Assembly: GCA_003819755.1 (NCBI GenBank)
Contig: RPQK01000453.1
Span: 1 to 6,520, forward strand
Length of the DNA: 6,520 nucleotides
Direction: 5' to 3'
From: Acidobacteriota bacterium
GTDB taxonomy: Bacteria > Acidobacteriota > UBA6911 > RPQK01
Part shown: piece by piece, positions 1 through 6,312 of the stretch
Layout of the letters: the number at the start of each line of letters is the position of its first letter
How positions within the stretch are numbered: the first letter of the stretch is position 1
Made by a program: the position numbers and the translations under genes
The notes under the pieces: model-generated
What the model saw: only the letters and a program-made list of their open reading frames with translations
Databases searched by the model: none
What the model was told of the DNA's origin: nothing

Positions 1-241
1 ATTTAGGGACCCGGCTGCCCGCCGCGGCGACGGTCCACGTCAACTTTTTCTCACGCAGCGAATCGAGCCCCCTGACCACCGTCTTTTCGTCGTAAGACAC
101 GACCGGGTCGCGGTTGGAGACCTGGTTGCATGCATTCGTCAAGGCGTTCAAAGTCAATGGGTAGTACTCGGGAGTCGTCCTCTGCTTTTCGATCAAACAG
201 CCGAGAATTCGGACCTCGACATCGTTGAGCATCTCAGGCAT
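1..241 (-). CDS. yceH: YceH family (DUF480) winged-helix protein, N-terminal part, cut by window edge
   Basis: Reading the minus strand from the ATG at 241 gives 80 codons with no stop before the window ends, so only the N-terminal part is present; E. coli YceH is a little over 200 residues. The match to DUF480 is clear by eye: residues 11-20 read RILGCLIEKQ, then TTPEYYPLTLNAL at 22-34, ACNQVSNRDPVV at 37-48, and a following helix with VVRGLDSLREK at 55-65. These correspond to the first winged-helix domain of YceH (GCL-EKQ, TP-YPL, ACNQ-NR-PV). The family has two tandem winged-helix domains and is presumed to bind nucleic acid or partners in the cytoplasm; its exact role is not settled. A second in-frame ATG lies at 232 (codon 4). 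Neither start has a good Shine-Dalgarno sequence, so the start is uncertain by three codons. The gene is divergent from the DUF5916 gene and probably unrelated to it in function. Confidence 0.9.
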   Translation of the reverse strand, partial: MPEMLNDVEVRILGCLIEKQRTTPEYYPLTLNALTNACNQVSNRDPVVSYDEKTVVRGLDSLREKKLTWTVAAAGSRVPK

Positions 242-304
242 GCGCCGATTTTCTCATAGCTTATGCATAAGACGAACGAATCTTGAATCGAATAGAATGA
301 CTGG
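242..304. promoter_or_regulatory. Divergent intergenic control region with a 12-bp palindrome and a start-proximal -10-like box
   Basis: This 63-bp gap separates the divergent yceH and DUF5916 genes and must hold both start regions. It contains a perfect 12-bp palindrome, CTTATGCATAAG, at 260-271, a possible operator or simply an AT-rich promoter core. On the plus strand a -10-like hexamer TAGAAT (5 of 6 to TATAAT) lies at 293-298. It ends only six bases before the ATG at 305, which would place transcription start at or next to the start codon. No AGGAGG-like sequence precedes that ATG, so a leaderless mRNA is possible. No convincing -35 box is spaced correctly from it. Promoter assignment is inference; the palindrome is seen directly. 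Confidence 0.4.
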
Positions 305-2452
305 ATGCGCCGTTTGCTGGTCTTTTCGATTATTGTCGCCATCGAGTACTGCGCTGCCCTGGCCGCGGGAGCCGCCCAACCGGAACGCGTCATGACCGCG
401 GTCCGCGTGGAGGGGCCGGTCACCGTAGACGGCATGTTGACTGAGCCGGAATGGGAGCTGGCGCAGCCCGCGACTGATTTCATTCAACGCCTGCCCGATA
501 CAGGAAAGCCGGCCACGGAAAGGACTGAGGTTCGCCTCATATACGACGATCTGAACCTGTACGTGGGCGTTCACGCTTTCGACTCGGCCGGGAAAAAAGG
601 GATCACGATCAAGGACATCAAATACGATTTCTGGACTCTGGACAGCGACGGGTTCCAAGTCGTCATCGACACCTTCGACGACAATCTGAACTCATTTCTT
701 TTCGGGACCAATCCCGGCGCGGCGAAGTTCGACATGCAGATCGGGGCCGATGGGGCAGCGGGCAACACCAACTGGAACGGGATCTGGTATGTCGCCACCC
801 ACATTAACGACGAGGGCTGGCAGGTGGAAATGGCGATACCCTTCAAAACCCTCCGCTTCTCGAACAAACCGGCGCAGATCTGGGGTGTCAACTTTGAGCG
901 TCGGGTGCGACGCAAACACGAAGATTCCTACTGGTCACCGCTCGGGGCGGCTTTCCGGCTGGGTCGCGTCTCCCTGGCGGGTCAGCTCGAAGGCATTGAA
1001 GGTATACACCCCGGCCGGAATCTCTATGTTAAGCCGTACCTGAGCAACACGGTTCAGCGGCTGCAGGGCGATGACACGGATATCAAACCGGAAGCCGGGC
1101 TTGATCTGAAATACGCGGTCGGGACGCAGTCAACGCTCGATCTCACGTGGAATACCGACTTCTCCCAGGTGGAGGCGGACGAGCAGCAGATAAATCTGAC
1201 GCGCTTCAATCTGTTTTTCCCCGAGAAACGCCAGTTCTTCCTGGAAAACGCCGGCACTTTCGGCTTCGGGCGGTCCCGGGGTGGATTCCGAACGGATCTG
1301 ATCCCGTTCTTCACCCGCCGCATCGGTATTTCCGACGACCGCCGGCTGGTTCCGATCCTTGGCGGGGCGCGATACAGCGGCCGGGCAGGGAAGAACTCGT
1401 TCGGGCTCCTGAGCATGCAGACCGACGACATCCCGGGAGTGCCGTCGACGAACTTCTCGGTCCTCCGGGTCCGCCGGGACGTTCTCTCCAAGTCCGAAAT
1501 CGGCGCTTTGTTCGTCAACAAGGACGAAAACGGGGCGGGATTTAACCGGACTTTCGGCATGGACGCGAACTTCAGGCTGTTCAAATACCTCGAAGTCGCG
1601 TCATCCCTGCTTAAGACCCAGTCGCCGGAGCTTCAGGGAAAAGACATGGCAGCCAACTTCGAGGTCGCCTGGTGGGACAACCTGCTCGACCTCGAGGTTC
1701 GCCACATGAACGTTCAGGAGAACTTCAACCCCGAGGTTGGCTTTCTCCAACGCGGAGCGATGAAGAGGACGAGCGGGATATTCATGCTCACCCCACGGCC
1801 GGGTCGGCGGATTCCGTGGGTCCGATACCTTGGGCCGGCCGTCAACATCGACTACATTACGGACCAGCAAGGAAATCTGGAGACACGGCTGCTTCAAGCC
1901 GGTTTCAACATGGTTCTGCACAATGGCTCGGAGTTCGCCGTCGGTCGCCGAGCCGATTTCGAGCGACTGGCAAAGCCCTTCAGAATCCGCACCGGGACAG
2001 AGATCGCCCCCGGCGACTATGAATTCAACGAGTGGTACCTGACTCTCAAGACTGACAAAAGCCGGTTGTTCTACGGAGAGCTGGGATTGCAGTCGGGGGA
2101 ATTCTGGAACGGGACACGCGACGGTCGGGCTTTGGGATTGAATGTGCAGCCCGGCTATCATTTCAGCGCGGGAGCCCTGTGGACTCATAACGATGTGACG
2201 CTGCCGACAGGACCGTTCGACACCGATTTGGTCGCTGCCCGGGTGGGCTATCTTTTCGCGACGAACCTCTTCCTCAACACGCTGATTCAGTACAACAGCG
2301 ACCTGCGGGAAGTGAGCACGAACGTGCGCTTCAATTTCATCTACAAACCGCTCAGTGATCTCTTCCTGGTTTACAACGAACGGCGGTCATCGTCGGGGGA
2401 AGTGCTGGATCGGGCTTTGATCGCCAAACTGACCTACGTGCTGGCGTTCTAA
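305..2452 (+). CDS. DUF5916 outer-membrane protein with N-terminal CBM9-like domain
   Basis: This is a complete 715-residue protein. Residues 1 to about 24 look like a signal peptide: RR near the N-terminus, a hydrophobic stretch, then Ala-rich AAGAAQ. It carries an unusual Glu at 14 and a Cys at 16, but no proper lipobox. A CBM9/DOMON-like beta-sandwich spans roughly residues 36-210, beginning VDGMLTEPEWELA and including LNLYVGVHAFD, GFQVVIDTFDDN and WQVEMAIPFKTLRF. The DUF5916 signature follows: FSQVEADEQQINLTRF at 286-301, FFPEKRQFFLEN at 304-315 and FNPEVGFLQR at 473-482. The remainder is rich in alternating beta-strand patterns and ends in a C-terminal Phe (YVLAF), as outer-membrane barrels do. 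Length is typical of the family. CBM9-like domains suggest sugar binding, but no catalytic residues can be assigned and the substrate is unknown. ATG 305 is chosen because it gives the signal peptide directly, although there is no Shine-Dalgarno. It converges on the TonB-dependent receptor, so the two are not co-transcribed. Confidence 0.9.
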   Translation: MRRLLVFSIIVAIEYCAALAAGAAQPERVMTAVRVEGPVTVDGMLTEPEWELAQPATDFIQRLPDTGKPATERTEVRLIYDDLNLYVGVHAFDSAGKKGITIKDIKYDFWTLDSDGFQVVIDTFDDNLNSFLFGTNPGAAKFDMQIGADGAAGNTNWNGIWYVATHINDEGWQVEMAIPFKTLRFSNKPAQIWGVNFERRVRRKHEDSYWSPLGAAFRLGRVSLAGQLEGIEGIHPGRNLYVKPYLSNTVQRLQGDDTDIKPEAGLDLKYAVGTQSTLDLTWNTDFSQVEADEQQINLTRFNLFFPEKRQFFLENAGTFGFGRSRGGFRTDLIPFFTRRIGISDDRRLVPILGGARYSGRAGKNSFGLLSMQTDDIPGVPSTNFSVLRVRRDVLSKSEIGALFVNKDENGAGFNRTFGMDANFRLFKYLEVASSLLKTQSPELQGKDMAANFEVAWWDNLLDLEVRHMNVQENFNPEVGFLQRGAMKRTSGIFMLTPRPGRRIPWVRYLGPAVNIDYITDQQGNLETRLLQAGFNMVLHNGSEFAVGRRADFERLAKPFRIRTGTEIAPGDYEFNEWYLTLKTDKSRLFYGELGLQSGEFWNGTRDGRALGLNVQPGYHFSAGALWTHNDVTLPTGPFDTDLVAARVGYLFATNLFLNTLIQYNSDLREVSTNVRFNFIYKPLSDLFLVYNERRSSSGEVLDRALIAKLTYVLAF

Positions 2453-2466
2453 ACACGGACAAAGCA

Positions 2467-2602
2467 GGGGCAAAGGATCAAAGGGGCATAGGATCAAAGG
2501 GGCAAAGGGGCAAAGGGGCATGGGATCAAAGGATCAAAGGGGCAAAGGGGCATAGGATCAAAGGGGCATGGGATCAAAGGATCAAAGGGGCATGGGGGTA
2601 AA
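2467..2602 (+). repeat. Array of 17 in-register 8-bp tandem units (GGGGCAWR / GGATCAAA)
   Basis: The 136 bp divide exactly into 17 octamers with no slippage. Two main words alternate irregularly: GGGGCAAA (with variants GGGGCATA, GGGGCATG and a last GGGGTAAA) and GGATCAAA (7 copies). The CATA or CATG ending is followed by GGATCAAA in four of five cases, so a 16-bp compound unit recurs at 2483, 2515, 2547 and 2563. A 30-bp stretch at 2515-2544 is repeated exactly at 2563-2592, which points to growth by slippage or unequal exchange. There is no open frame with coding character here. The array starts 14 bp after the DUF5916 stop codon. It resembles short tandemly repeated repetitive sequences of other bacteria in kind, not in sequence. 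Confidence 0.95.
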
Positions 2603-2662
2603 GGGAAGCTGGGAATGAAGTAGTTGCTGGCTTTTCCCTTTGCCCCTTTGCCCCTTTGATCC
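2579..2662. terminator. Candidate bidirectional hairpin terminator between convergent genes
   Basis: The inner part of the inverted repeat can fold compactly. Positions 2595-2607 pair with 2634-2646 (13 bp, one G-U), 2587-2594 pairs mostly with 2647-2654, and 2579-2586 pairs fully with 2655-2662, giving arms of about 29 bp around a 26-nt loop (2608-2633). It lies between the 3' ends of two convergent genes, where a two-way terminator is expected. Neither side is followed by a clear T-run, so it is not a textbook intrinsic terminator. It may instead act as an mRNA 3'-end stabiliser, or have no transcriptional role. No other terminator is visible for either gene. Confidence 0.35.
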
Positions 2663-2694
2663 TATGCCCCTTTGATCCTATGCCCCTTTGCCCC
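2639..2694 (-). repeat. Inverted arm: 7 units of the same 8-bp words on the opposite strand
   Basis: Read on the minus strand from 2694, the seven octamers are GGGGCAAA, GGGGCATA, GGATCAAA, GGGGCATA, GGATCAAA, GGGGCAAA, GGGGCAAA. The block 2639-2678 is the exact reverse complement of 2475-2514 (40 of 40). Separately, 2655-2694 is the reverse complement of 2539-2578 with one mismatch (39 of 40), so two long pairing registers are available. Outer flanks also match inversely: ACACGGACA at 2453-2461 against TGTCCGAGT at 2695-2703 (8 of 9). The whole inverted structure therefore fills the space from directly after one stop codon to three bases before the other. Confidence 0.93.
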
Positions 2695-2706
2695 TGTCCG
2701 AGTGAA

Positions 2707-5700
2707 CTAGAACCTCAATCTCAATCCGAATCGAACAGTACGCTCAGGAGCATTGTCGCTGGTGCTGGTGATGTGCATGAAGTTGCTCTCGCTCGCGCTT
2801 GTCACTGGATTGCTGAAGTGAGGTGTATTGGTCAGGTTGAAGAACTCGGATCTGAACTCCAGCCCGGTCTGTTCCGTGATGCGGAAATGCCGAAACAGCG
2901 AAAAATCCAGGTTGACCCAGCTTGGGCCGCGCAGGATGTTCCGTCCGGTGTTCCCGTAGCAGTCCAGGTTGGTGCAGTCTTGTCCAGGCACCCTGTTGAC
3001 CGGTGCAAAGGCGGTCGGATCGTAATACGGGCTATCCAGAATGCCGCCCAGGGTTTCCGCCTCGGGTTTCACCTGGTCGGCCGTTTGCGCGTTGTGGCGG
3101 GTGTTAATCGTACTGGCTGATCCAACGGTGAAGGGTCTGTTCTCGCTGACCGAGAAGATCCCGTTCACCTGCCAGCCGCCGACGATCTTGGTGAGCAGGC
3201 TATCGTCTGCTCCGCGTCCGAAAGGCAGATCGTAGATGGCAGCGAGCTGGAAAACGTGGGGACGGTTGTACCCGGCCTCTGCGCGGTTGCGGTAAAGGAT
3301 CGCCGGGTCGTTCCACATCAAATCCGCCCATCCGTCGTCGTCAGTCATGTTGATGGCTCTGGAGTAGGTGTAAGCACCCTTCATGAAGAAGCCCTTCGTG
3401 AACCGGCGATTCACTGCCACTTGCAGCGAATGATAGTTGGAGCTCAGCCAGCCATCCCAGTACCGAATGGTCGCGGTGCTCCGTGGATAGAGCTGGCGTC
3501 CCTCGGTCCCGCCCCCGGGAGGAGCCCAGTTGATCAGGTGATCGGCCAGCTGTCTGGTCGTCTGCGTGCCGACGTAGCCGATTGAGGCGACCACGTCTGA
3601 GGGCAGTTTCCGCTCGTAAATCATGTTCCACGACTGGATGTAGCCTCTGTGAATCTTGTCTTCCGGCATTGTCCTCATTTCCACGAACGACGGCAATGGA
3701 ATCACTGCGCCGGGAGACGTTTCAGGACCGGTGAAGATGGGAATACCCTCTTCCAAAGTACGGAACGGGACCGCAGGGTCTGCGCCCTCGAAGGTTCCGG
3801 CAATTGTCAACGGGAAGAAGCCGCGAAGCGGCCGTGCGAAGGGCAGAGGATCATAGGTGATACCGTACCCACTTCGGATTACGTCATTGTCGCTGAGCCG
3901 ATAGGCAAAACCGACGCGCGGAGCAAAAAGGTTCCTCGAAACCTCAATGTCGTTCTCGAGGATAACATTGAACGTGTCAAGATCCAGAAACTCCATCTCT
4001 CTATCGTCGCGAGTGACGAGCGGGTAGTACTCGTACCGCAGCCCTGCAGTGACGGTCAAGTTGGGCGTCAACTGCCATCGGTCGCGGAAGAAGACCGCGT
4101 GCTGCCACTCGTTGGCCGTCATGAGCTCCCACTGGAGGCTCTTTCCGACCGAGCTCGGCAGGCCGAGCAGGAAAGCCGCGTAACCGTTAGCATTGGAGGG
4201 GCTGACTCCGCCGCCTTTCGACCCCGTCATTTCGATCGGGAATTCGAAGTTGCCGCGCGGGCCGGGTCCGATTTCCGGCTGCCAGTGGATCAGGTCGTGA
4301 CGGATCGCGTCGTAGCCGAACCGGGTCTCGTGCCTTCCCTTGGTCCAGCTGAAGTTGTTGGTGAAAGTGTAGCTGTCCTCATCGCGGAAGAGCGGGCTCC
4401 AACCGTCGACCTGACCGAGAGCCGCGTAACCTCCTATGCCGAATCGAGGCACTCCGCCGCAGCGGTTGACACCGTCGACCTCGCAAGCTCTGGCCTGCTC
4501 CGGGGTTGAGTTTGTGCCCGGGATTCCGAGCACGTCCTGGCCGAAATTGCCGGACTCGATATCGGCAGTCAACACTTCCTGGTCCATGTCGTTGACACCG
4601 AAGTTCCCGTCCATGAGGAGCGTCGGAGTGATCGTCCAGGTGTGGCCCACGCCATAGACCTTGACGTCGGTCAGACCGCGACCGTCACCCCCTCCGCCGA
4701 TGGCGCCACCACCTGCAGGGCCGAAAATCGCATCTTTCGCGACCTCCGCGTCCATGAAACTGAACTTACCCCACACACGGTAGTTGTCGTTCACGTAGTA
4801 GTCGGCCTTGGCGTCGAAATTGTGGCGGTCGAGCGCCTCAGTGCCGGACCTTTCGAAGTTCTGTGTGAGCCCTTCGAGGTTAGGCAGCGGGACGAGGTCC
4901 TGCAAAGTCCGGGCGGAAGGACTGATACGTTCCTGGGGAATGACATTGTTCGGGAAAGGCGTCCGTCCGGATCCATCGGGATTACCGGTAAGCGGATCGT
5001 AGATGACCGTGTTCGGCAGAAACGCACTGAAATCGCCTGCCCGCTGAGCGGCGGTTGCGACGGTGACGGTCTGCGTTCTGGCCAGCCCCTGGAAGGTGCC
5101 TTCCCAGCCGCCGAAGAAGAAGAGCTTGTCCTTCTTGATCGGGCCACCGAGCGTGAACCCTGTGATGGAGCGTCGGCCGGCCGGGTTGTCGGCCTCACCG
5201 TCGCCATCCGTGTCAAGGTAATTGAAGAAATCCCTCGCGTTAAGGGCGCTGTTCTCGTGGTACCCGAAAGCGGACCCGGAAAGCCGGTTCGTGCCTGACT
5301 TGGTTACGACCGTCAGGGCTGCGCCTCCCGCGAATCCCTGTTCCGCATCGAAGTTATTGGTGGAGACATTGACGACTTCCACCGTCTCCGAAGGCGGAAC
5401 ATAGGCCGTGTGGTGAGGCAGCCAGATGTTAACGCTTTGGGCGCCGTCTATACGGGTGTTGTTGTTGTTTCGCGCAGTCCCGTTGACGTTCGTCGTGAGA
5501 GCGCGGCCCGGCGTGTCGGTAACTGCGTTTTGAAACTCGGCCGGTGTTGCGCCGGGAACCAGGTTAAGCAGGCTCTGATAGTTGCGGTACTGGTTCAACG
5601 GCAGATCGGTGATCTCTTTTGTTTCAACCTGCGACTTTACGTCACTGGTGTCGGTTTGAAGCAAGGTGCCTGCGCCCGAGACCGTGATGGTTTCGGCGAC

Positions 5701-6066
5701 TCCGCCGACCTCGAGGTTGACGTCCTGCCGCGTGACGTTACCGACCGTTACGACGACGTTTTCGCTCACGTACTCGCGGAACCCGGCCATCGTCACTTTA
5801 AGCGTGTAGGTCCCTTTCGGGACGTTACTGATCAGGAAGGCCCCCGCGTCATTCGTGGCGGCTGTCTGGGTGAAATTGGTTGCCGGGTTGGTGATTGTAA
5901 CCTCCACCCCCGGAATCGCTCCTCCCGTCGCGTCTTTCACGTTCCCCGACACGGAACCGTACAGGACCTGAGCTTGTACCGTGTCAACGGAAACGAAGGA
6001 AAGTGCGGCAAGCAGGATGGCACTCGAGAGAATGCCCATCGGCTTCAAAAGCCGTAAAGCTGTCAT
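2707..6066 (-). CDS. Oar-like TonB-dependent receptor with CarboxypepD_reg-like N-terminal domain
   Basis: This is a complete protein of 1,119 residues. A signal peptide covers residues 1 to about 32 (KPMGILSSAILLAALSF core, VQA/QV cleavage). A carboxypeptidase-regulatory-like beta-sandwich follows at about 36-118 (GSVSGNVKDATGGAIPGVEV, GTYTLKVTMAGF). ETITVSG at 125-131 is a candidate TonB box. The plug runs from about 136 to 265, with ITDLPLN, the NNNNTRIDGAQ stretch, and VEVVNVSTNNFDAEQG leading to VVTKSGTN. The rest is the large Oar-type barrel, with FTLGGPIKKDKLFFFGGWEG at 304-323, the conserved distal WVNLDFSLFRHFRI at 1050-1063 and EFFNLTNTPHFSNP at 1074-1087, and terminal Phe in FGLRLRF. 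Such receptors take up substrates through the outer membrane using TonB/ExbBD energy; the substrate cannot be read from sequence. A DTDGDGEAD calcium-loop-like motif lies at 285-293, a Gly-rich loop at 449-464, and close Cys pairs at 528/536 and 1031/1036. ATG 6066 is chosen for its strong Shine-Dalgarno. Confidence 0.94.
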   Translation of the reverse strand: MTALRLLKPMGILSSAILLAALSFVSVDTVQAQVLYGSVSGNVKDATGGAIPGVEVTITNPATNFTQTAATNDAGAFLISNVPKGTYTLKVTMAGFREYVSENVVVTVGNVTRQDVNLEVGGVAETITVSGAGTLLQTDTSDVKSQVETKEITDLPLNQYRNYQSLLNLVPGATPAEFQNAVTDTPGRALTTNVNGTARNNNNTRIDGAQSVNIWLPHHTAYVPPSETVEVVNVSTNNFDAEQGFAGGAALTVVTKSGTNRLSGSAFGYHENSALNARDFFNYLDTDGDGEADNPAGRRSITGFTLGGPIKKDKLFFFGGWEGTFQGLARTQTVTVATAAQRAGDFSAFLPNTVIYDPLTGNPDGSGRTPFPNNVIPQERISPSARTLQDLVPLPNLEGLTQNFERSGTEALDRHNFDAKADYYVNDNYRVWGKFSFMDAEVAKDAIFGPAGGGAIGGGGDGRGLTDVKVYGVGHTWTITPTLLMDGNFGVNDMDQEVLTADIESGNFGQDVLGIPGTNSTPEQARACEVDGVNRCGGVPRFGIGGYAALGQVDGWSPLFRDEDSYTFTNNFSWTKGRHETRFGYDAIRHDLIHWQPEIGPGPRGNFEFPIEMTGSKGGGVSPSNANGYAAFLLGLPSSVGKSLQWELMTANEWQHAVFFRDRWQLTPNLTVTAGLRYEYYPLVTRDDREMEFLDLDTFNVILENDIEVSRNLFAPRVGFAYRLSDNDVIRSGYGITYDPLPFARPLRGFFPLTIAGTFEGADPAVPFRTLEEGIPIFTGPETSPGAVIPLPSFVEMRTMPEDKIHRGYIQSWNMIYERKLPSDVVASIGYVGTQTTRQLADHLINWAPPGGGTEGRQLYPRSTATIRYWDGWLSSNYHSLQVAVNRRFTKGFFMKGAYTYSRAINMTDDDGWADLMWNDPAILYRNRAEAGYNRPHVFQLAAIYDLPFGRGADDSLLTKIVGGWQVNGIFSVSENRPFTVGSASTINTRHNAQTADQVKPEAETLGGILDSPYYDPTAFAPVNRVPGQDCTNLDCYGNTGRNILRGPSWVNLDFSLFRHFRITEQTGLEFRSEFFNLTNTPHFSNPVTSASESNFMHITSTSDNAPERTVRFGLRLRF

Positions 6067-6071
6067 TATCC

Positions 6072-6078
6072 CCTCCTT
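6072..6078 (-). promoter_or_regulatory. Strong Shine-Dalgarno that fixes the receptor start
   Basis: The minus strand reads AAGGAGG here, five bases before the ATG at 6066. An in-frame ATG at 6099 would add 11 residues (MFSLRFQKEGI) ahead of the signal peptide, but it would place this Shine-Dalgarno inside the coding region and has none of its own. The 6066 start is therefore preferred. The contrast with the two other genes of the window, which lack such a site, suggests strong translation of the receptor. Confidence 0.85.
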
Positions 6079-6144
6079 CTGAAATCGAAGGCTAAACATT
6101 GGCGGACGTTAAACAGTGAAGCAACTACTATGGTTTATTAACAA

Positions 6145-6174
6145 ATAATGCAATAATCGTACCGGTGGGTGCAA
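6145..6174 (-). promoter_or_regulatory. Possible sigma70-type promoter for the receptor gene
   Basis: On the minus strand TTGCAC (6174-6169; 5 of 6 to TTGACA, one mismatch from consensus at position 4 and none elsewhere except that swap) is followed after 18 bp by CATTAT (6150-6145; 4 of 6 to TATAAT). It sits at the edge of an AT-rich stretch (6128-6158) that stands out from the GC-rich surroundings, about 80 bp upstream of the ATG. That would give a 5' leader of about 70 nt. The boxes are weak enough to arise by chance, and other sigma factors cannot be excluded. Confidence 0.3.
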
Positions 6175-6266
6175 GGCTGGAGGGAGGGAGGCGTAAAACA
6201 TTGAGGGGTAGTGAGTTGTCCGGATCGGGACGTTCCGGCGTCTCTGTTTCGCGAGGCCTTTTTCTG

Positions 6267-6310
6267 TTCAAGTATTTGAATCGCCACGATTCGGCTCCAA
6301 ATATTTGGAG
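6267..6310. repeat. Cluster of short palindromes upstream of the receptor promoter
   Basis: Three adjoining symmetrical sequences lie here. TTCAAGTATTTGAA at 6267-6280 is a near-palindrome (TTCAA/TTGAA arms). GAATCGCCACGATTC at 6278-6292 is a 6-bp stem with a 3-nt loop. CTCCAAATATTTGGAG at 6295-6310 is a perfect 16-bp palindrome. The outer two resemble each other (CAAGTATTTG and CAAATATTTG) and can also pair around the middle hairpin. No gene covers the area. They could be regulator binding sites for the receptor gene or the outer part of the neighbouring foldback element; the sequence alone does not decide. Confidence 0.6.
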
Positions 6311-6312
6311 TC

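Noticed and set aside
305..380. Lipoprotein signal at Cys16 of the DUF5916 protein
   Set aside because: The residues before it (AIEY) do not fit a lipobox; Ala-rich signal peptidase I sites follow.
2467..2694. CRISPR array
   Set aside because: Units are contiguous 8-mers with no unique spacers and no cas genes nearby.
2446..2713. Matching GTTCTA at both convergent gene ends as an extension of the inverted repeat
   Set aside because: Mostly explained by both barrel proteins ending in Phe (TTC) followed by TAA or TAG.
2656..3120. Plus-strand open frame starting in the octamer array
   Set aside because: Its start is repeat sequence (MILCPFDPMPLCP) and the rest is antisense to the receptor C-terminus; no ribosome binding site.
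3649..4509. Long plus-strand open frame of 286 codons inside the receptor gene
   Set aside because: It lies antisense to the clearly conserved TonB receptor, is rich in Arg and Val with no recognisable motif, and is explained as a GC-rich shadow frame.
6067..6099. Upstream in-frame ATG at 6099 as the receptor start
   Set aside because: It would put the strong AAGGAGG inside the coding region and add a non-signal extension before a normal signal peptide.
2617..6127. Shared 10-mer AGTAGTTGCT in the array loop and (minus strand) upstream of the receptor
   Set aside because: A single 10-bp match with no extension; chance is a sufficient explanation.
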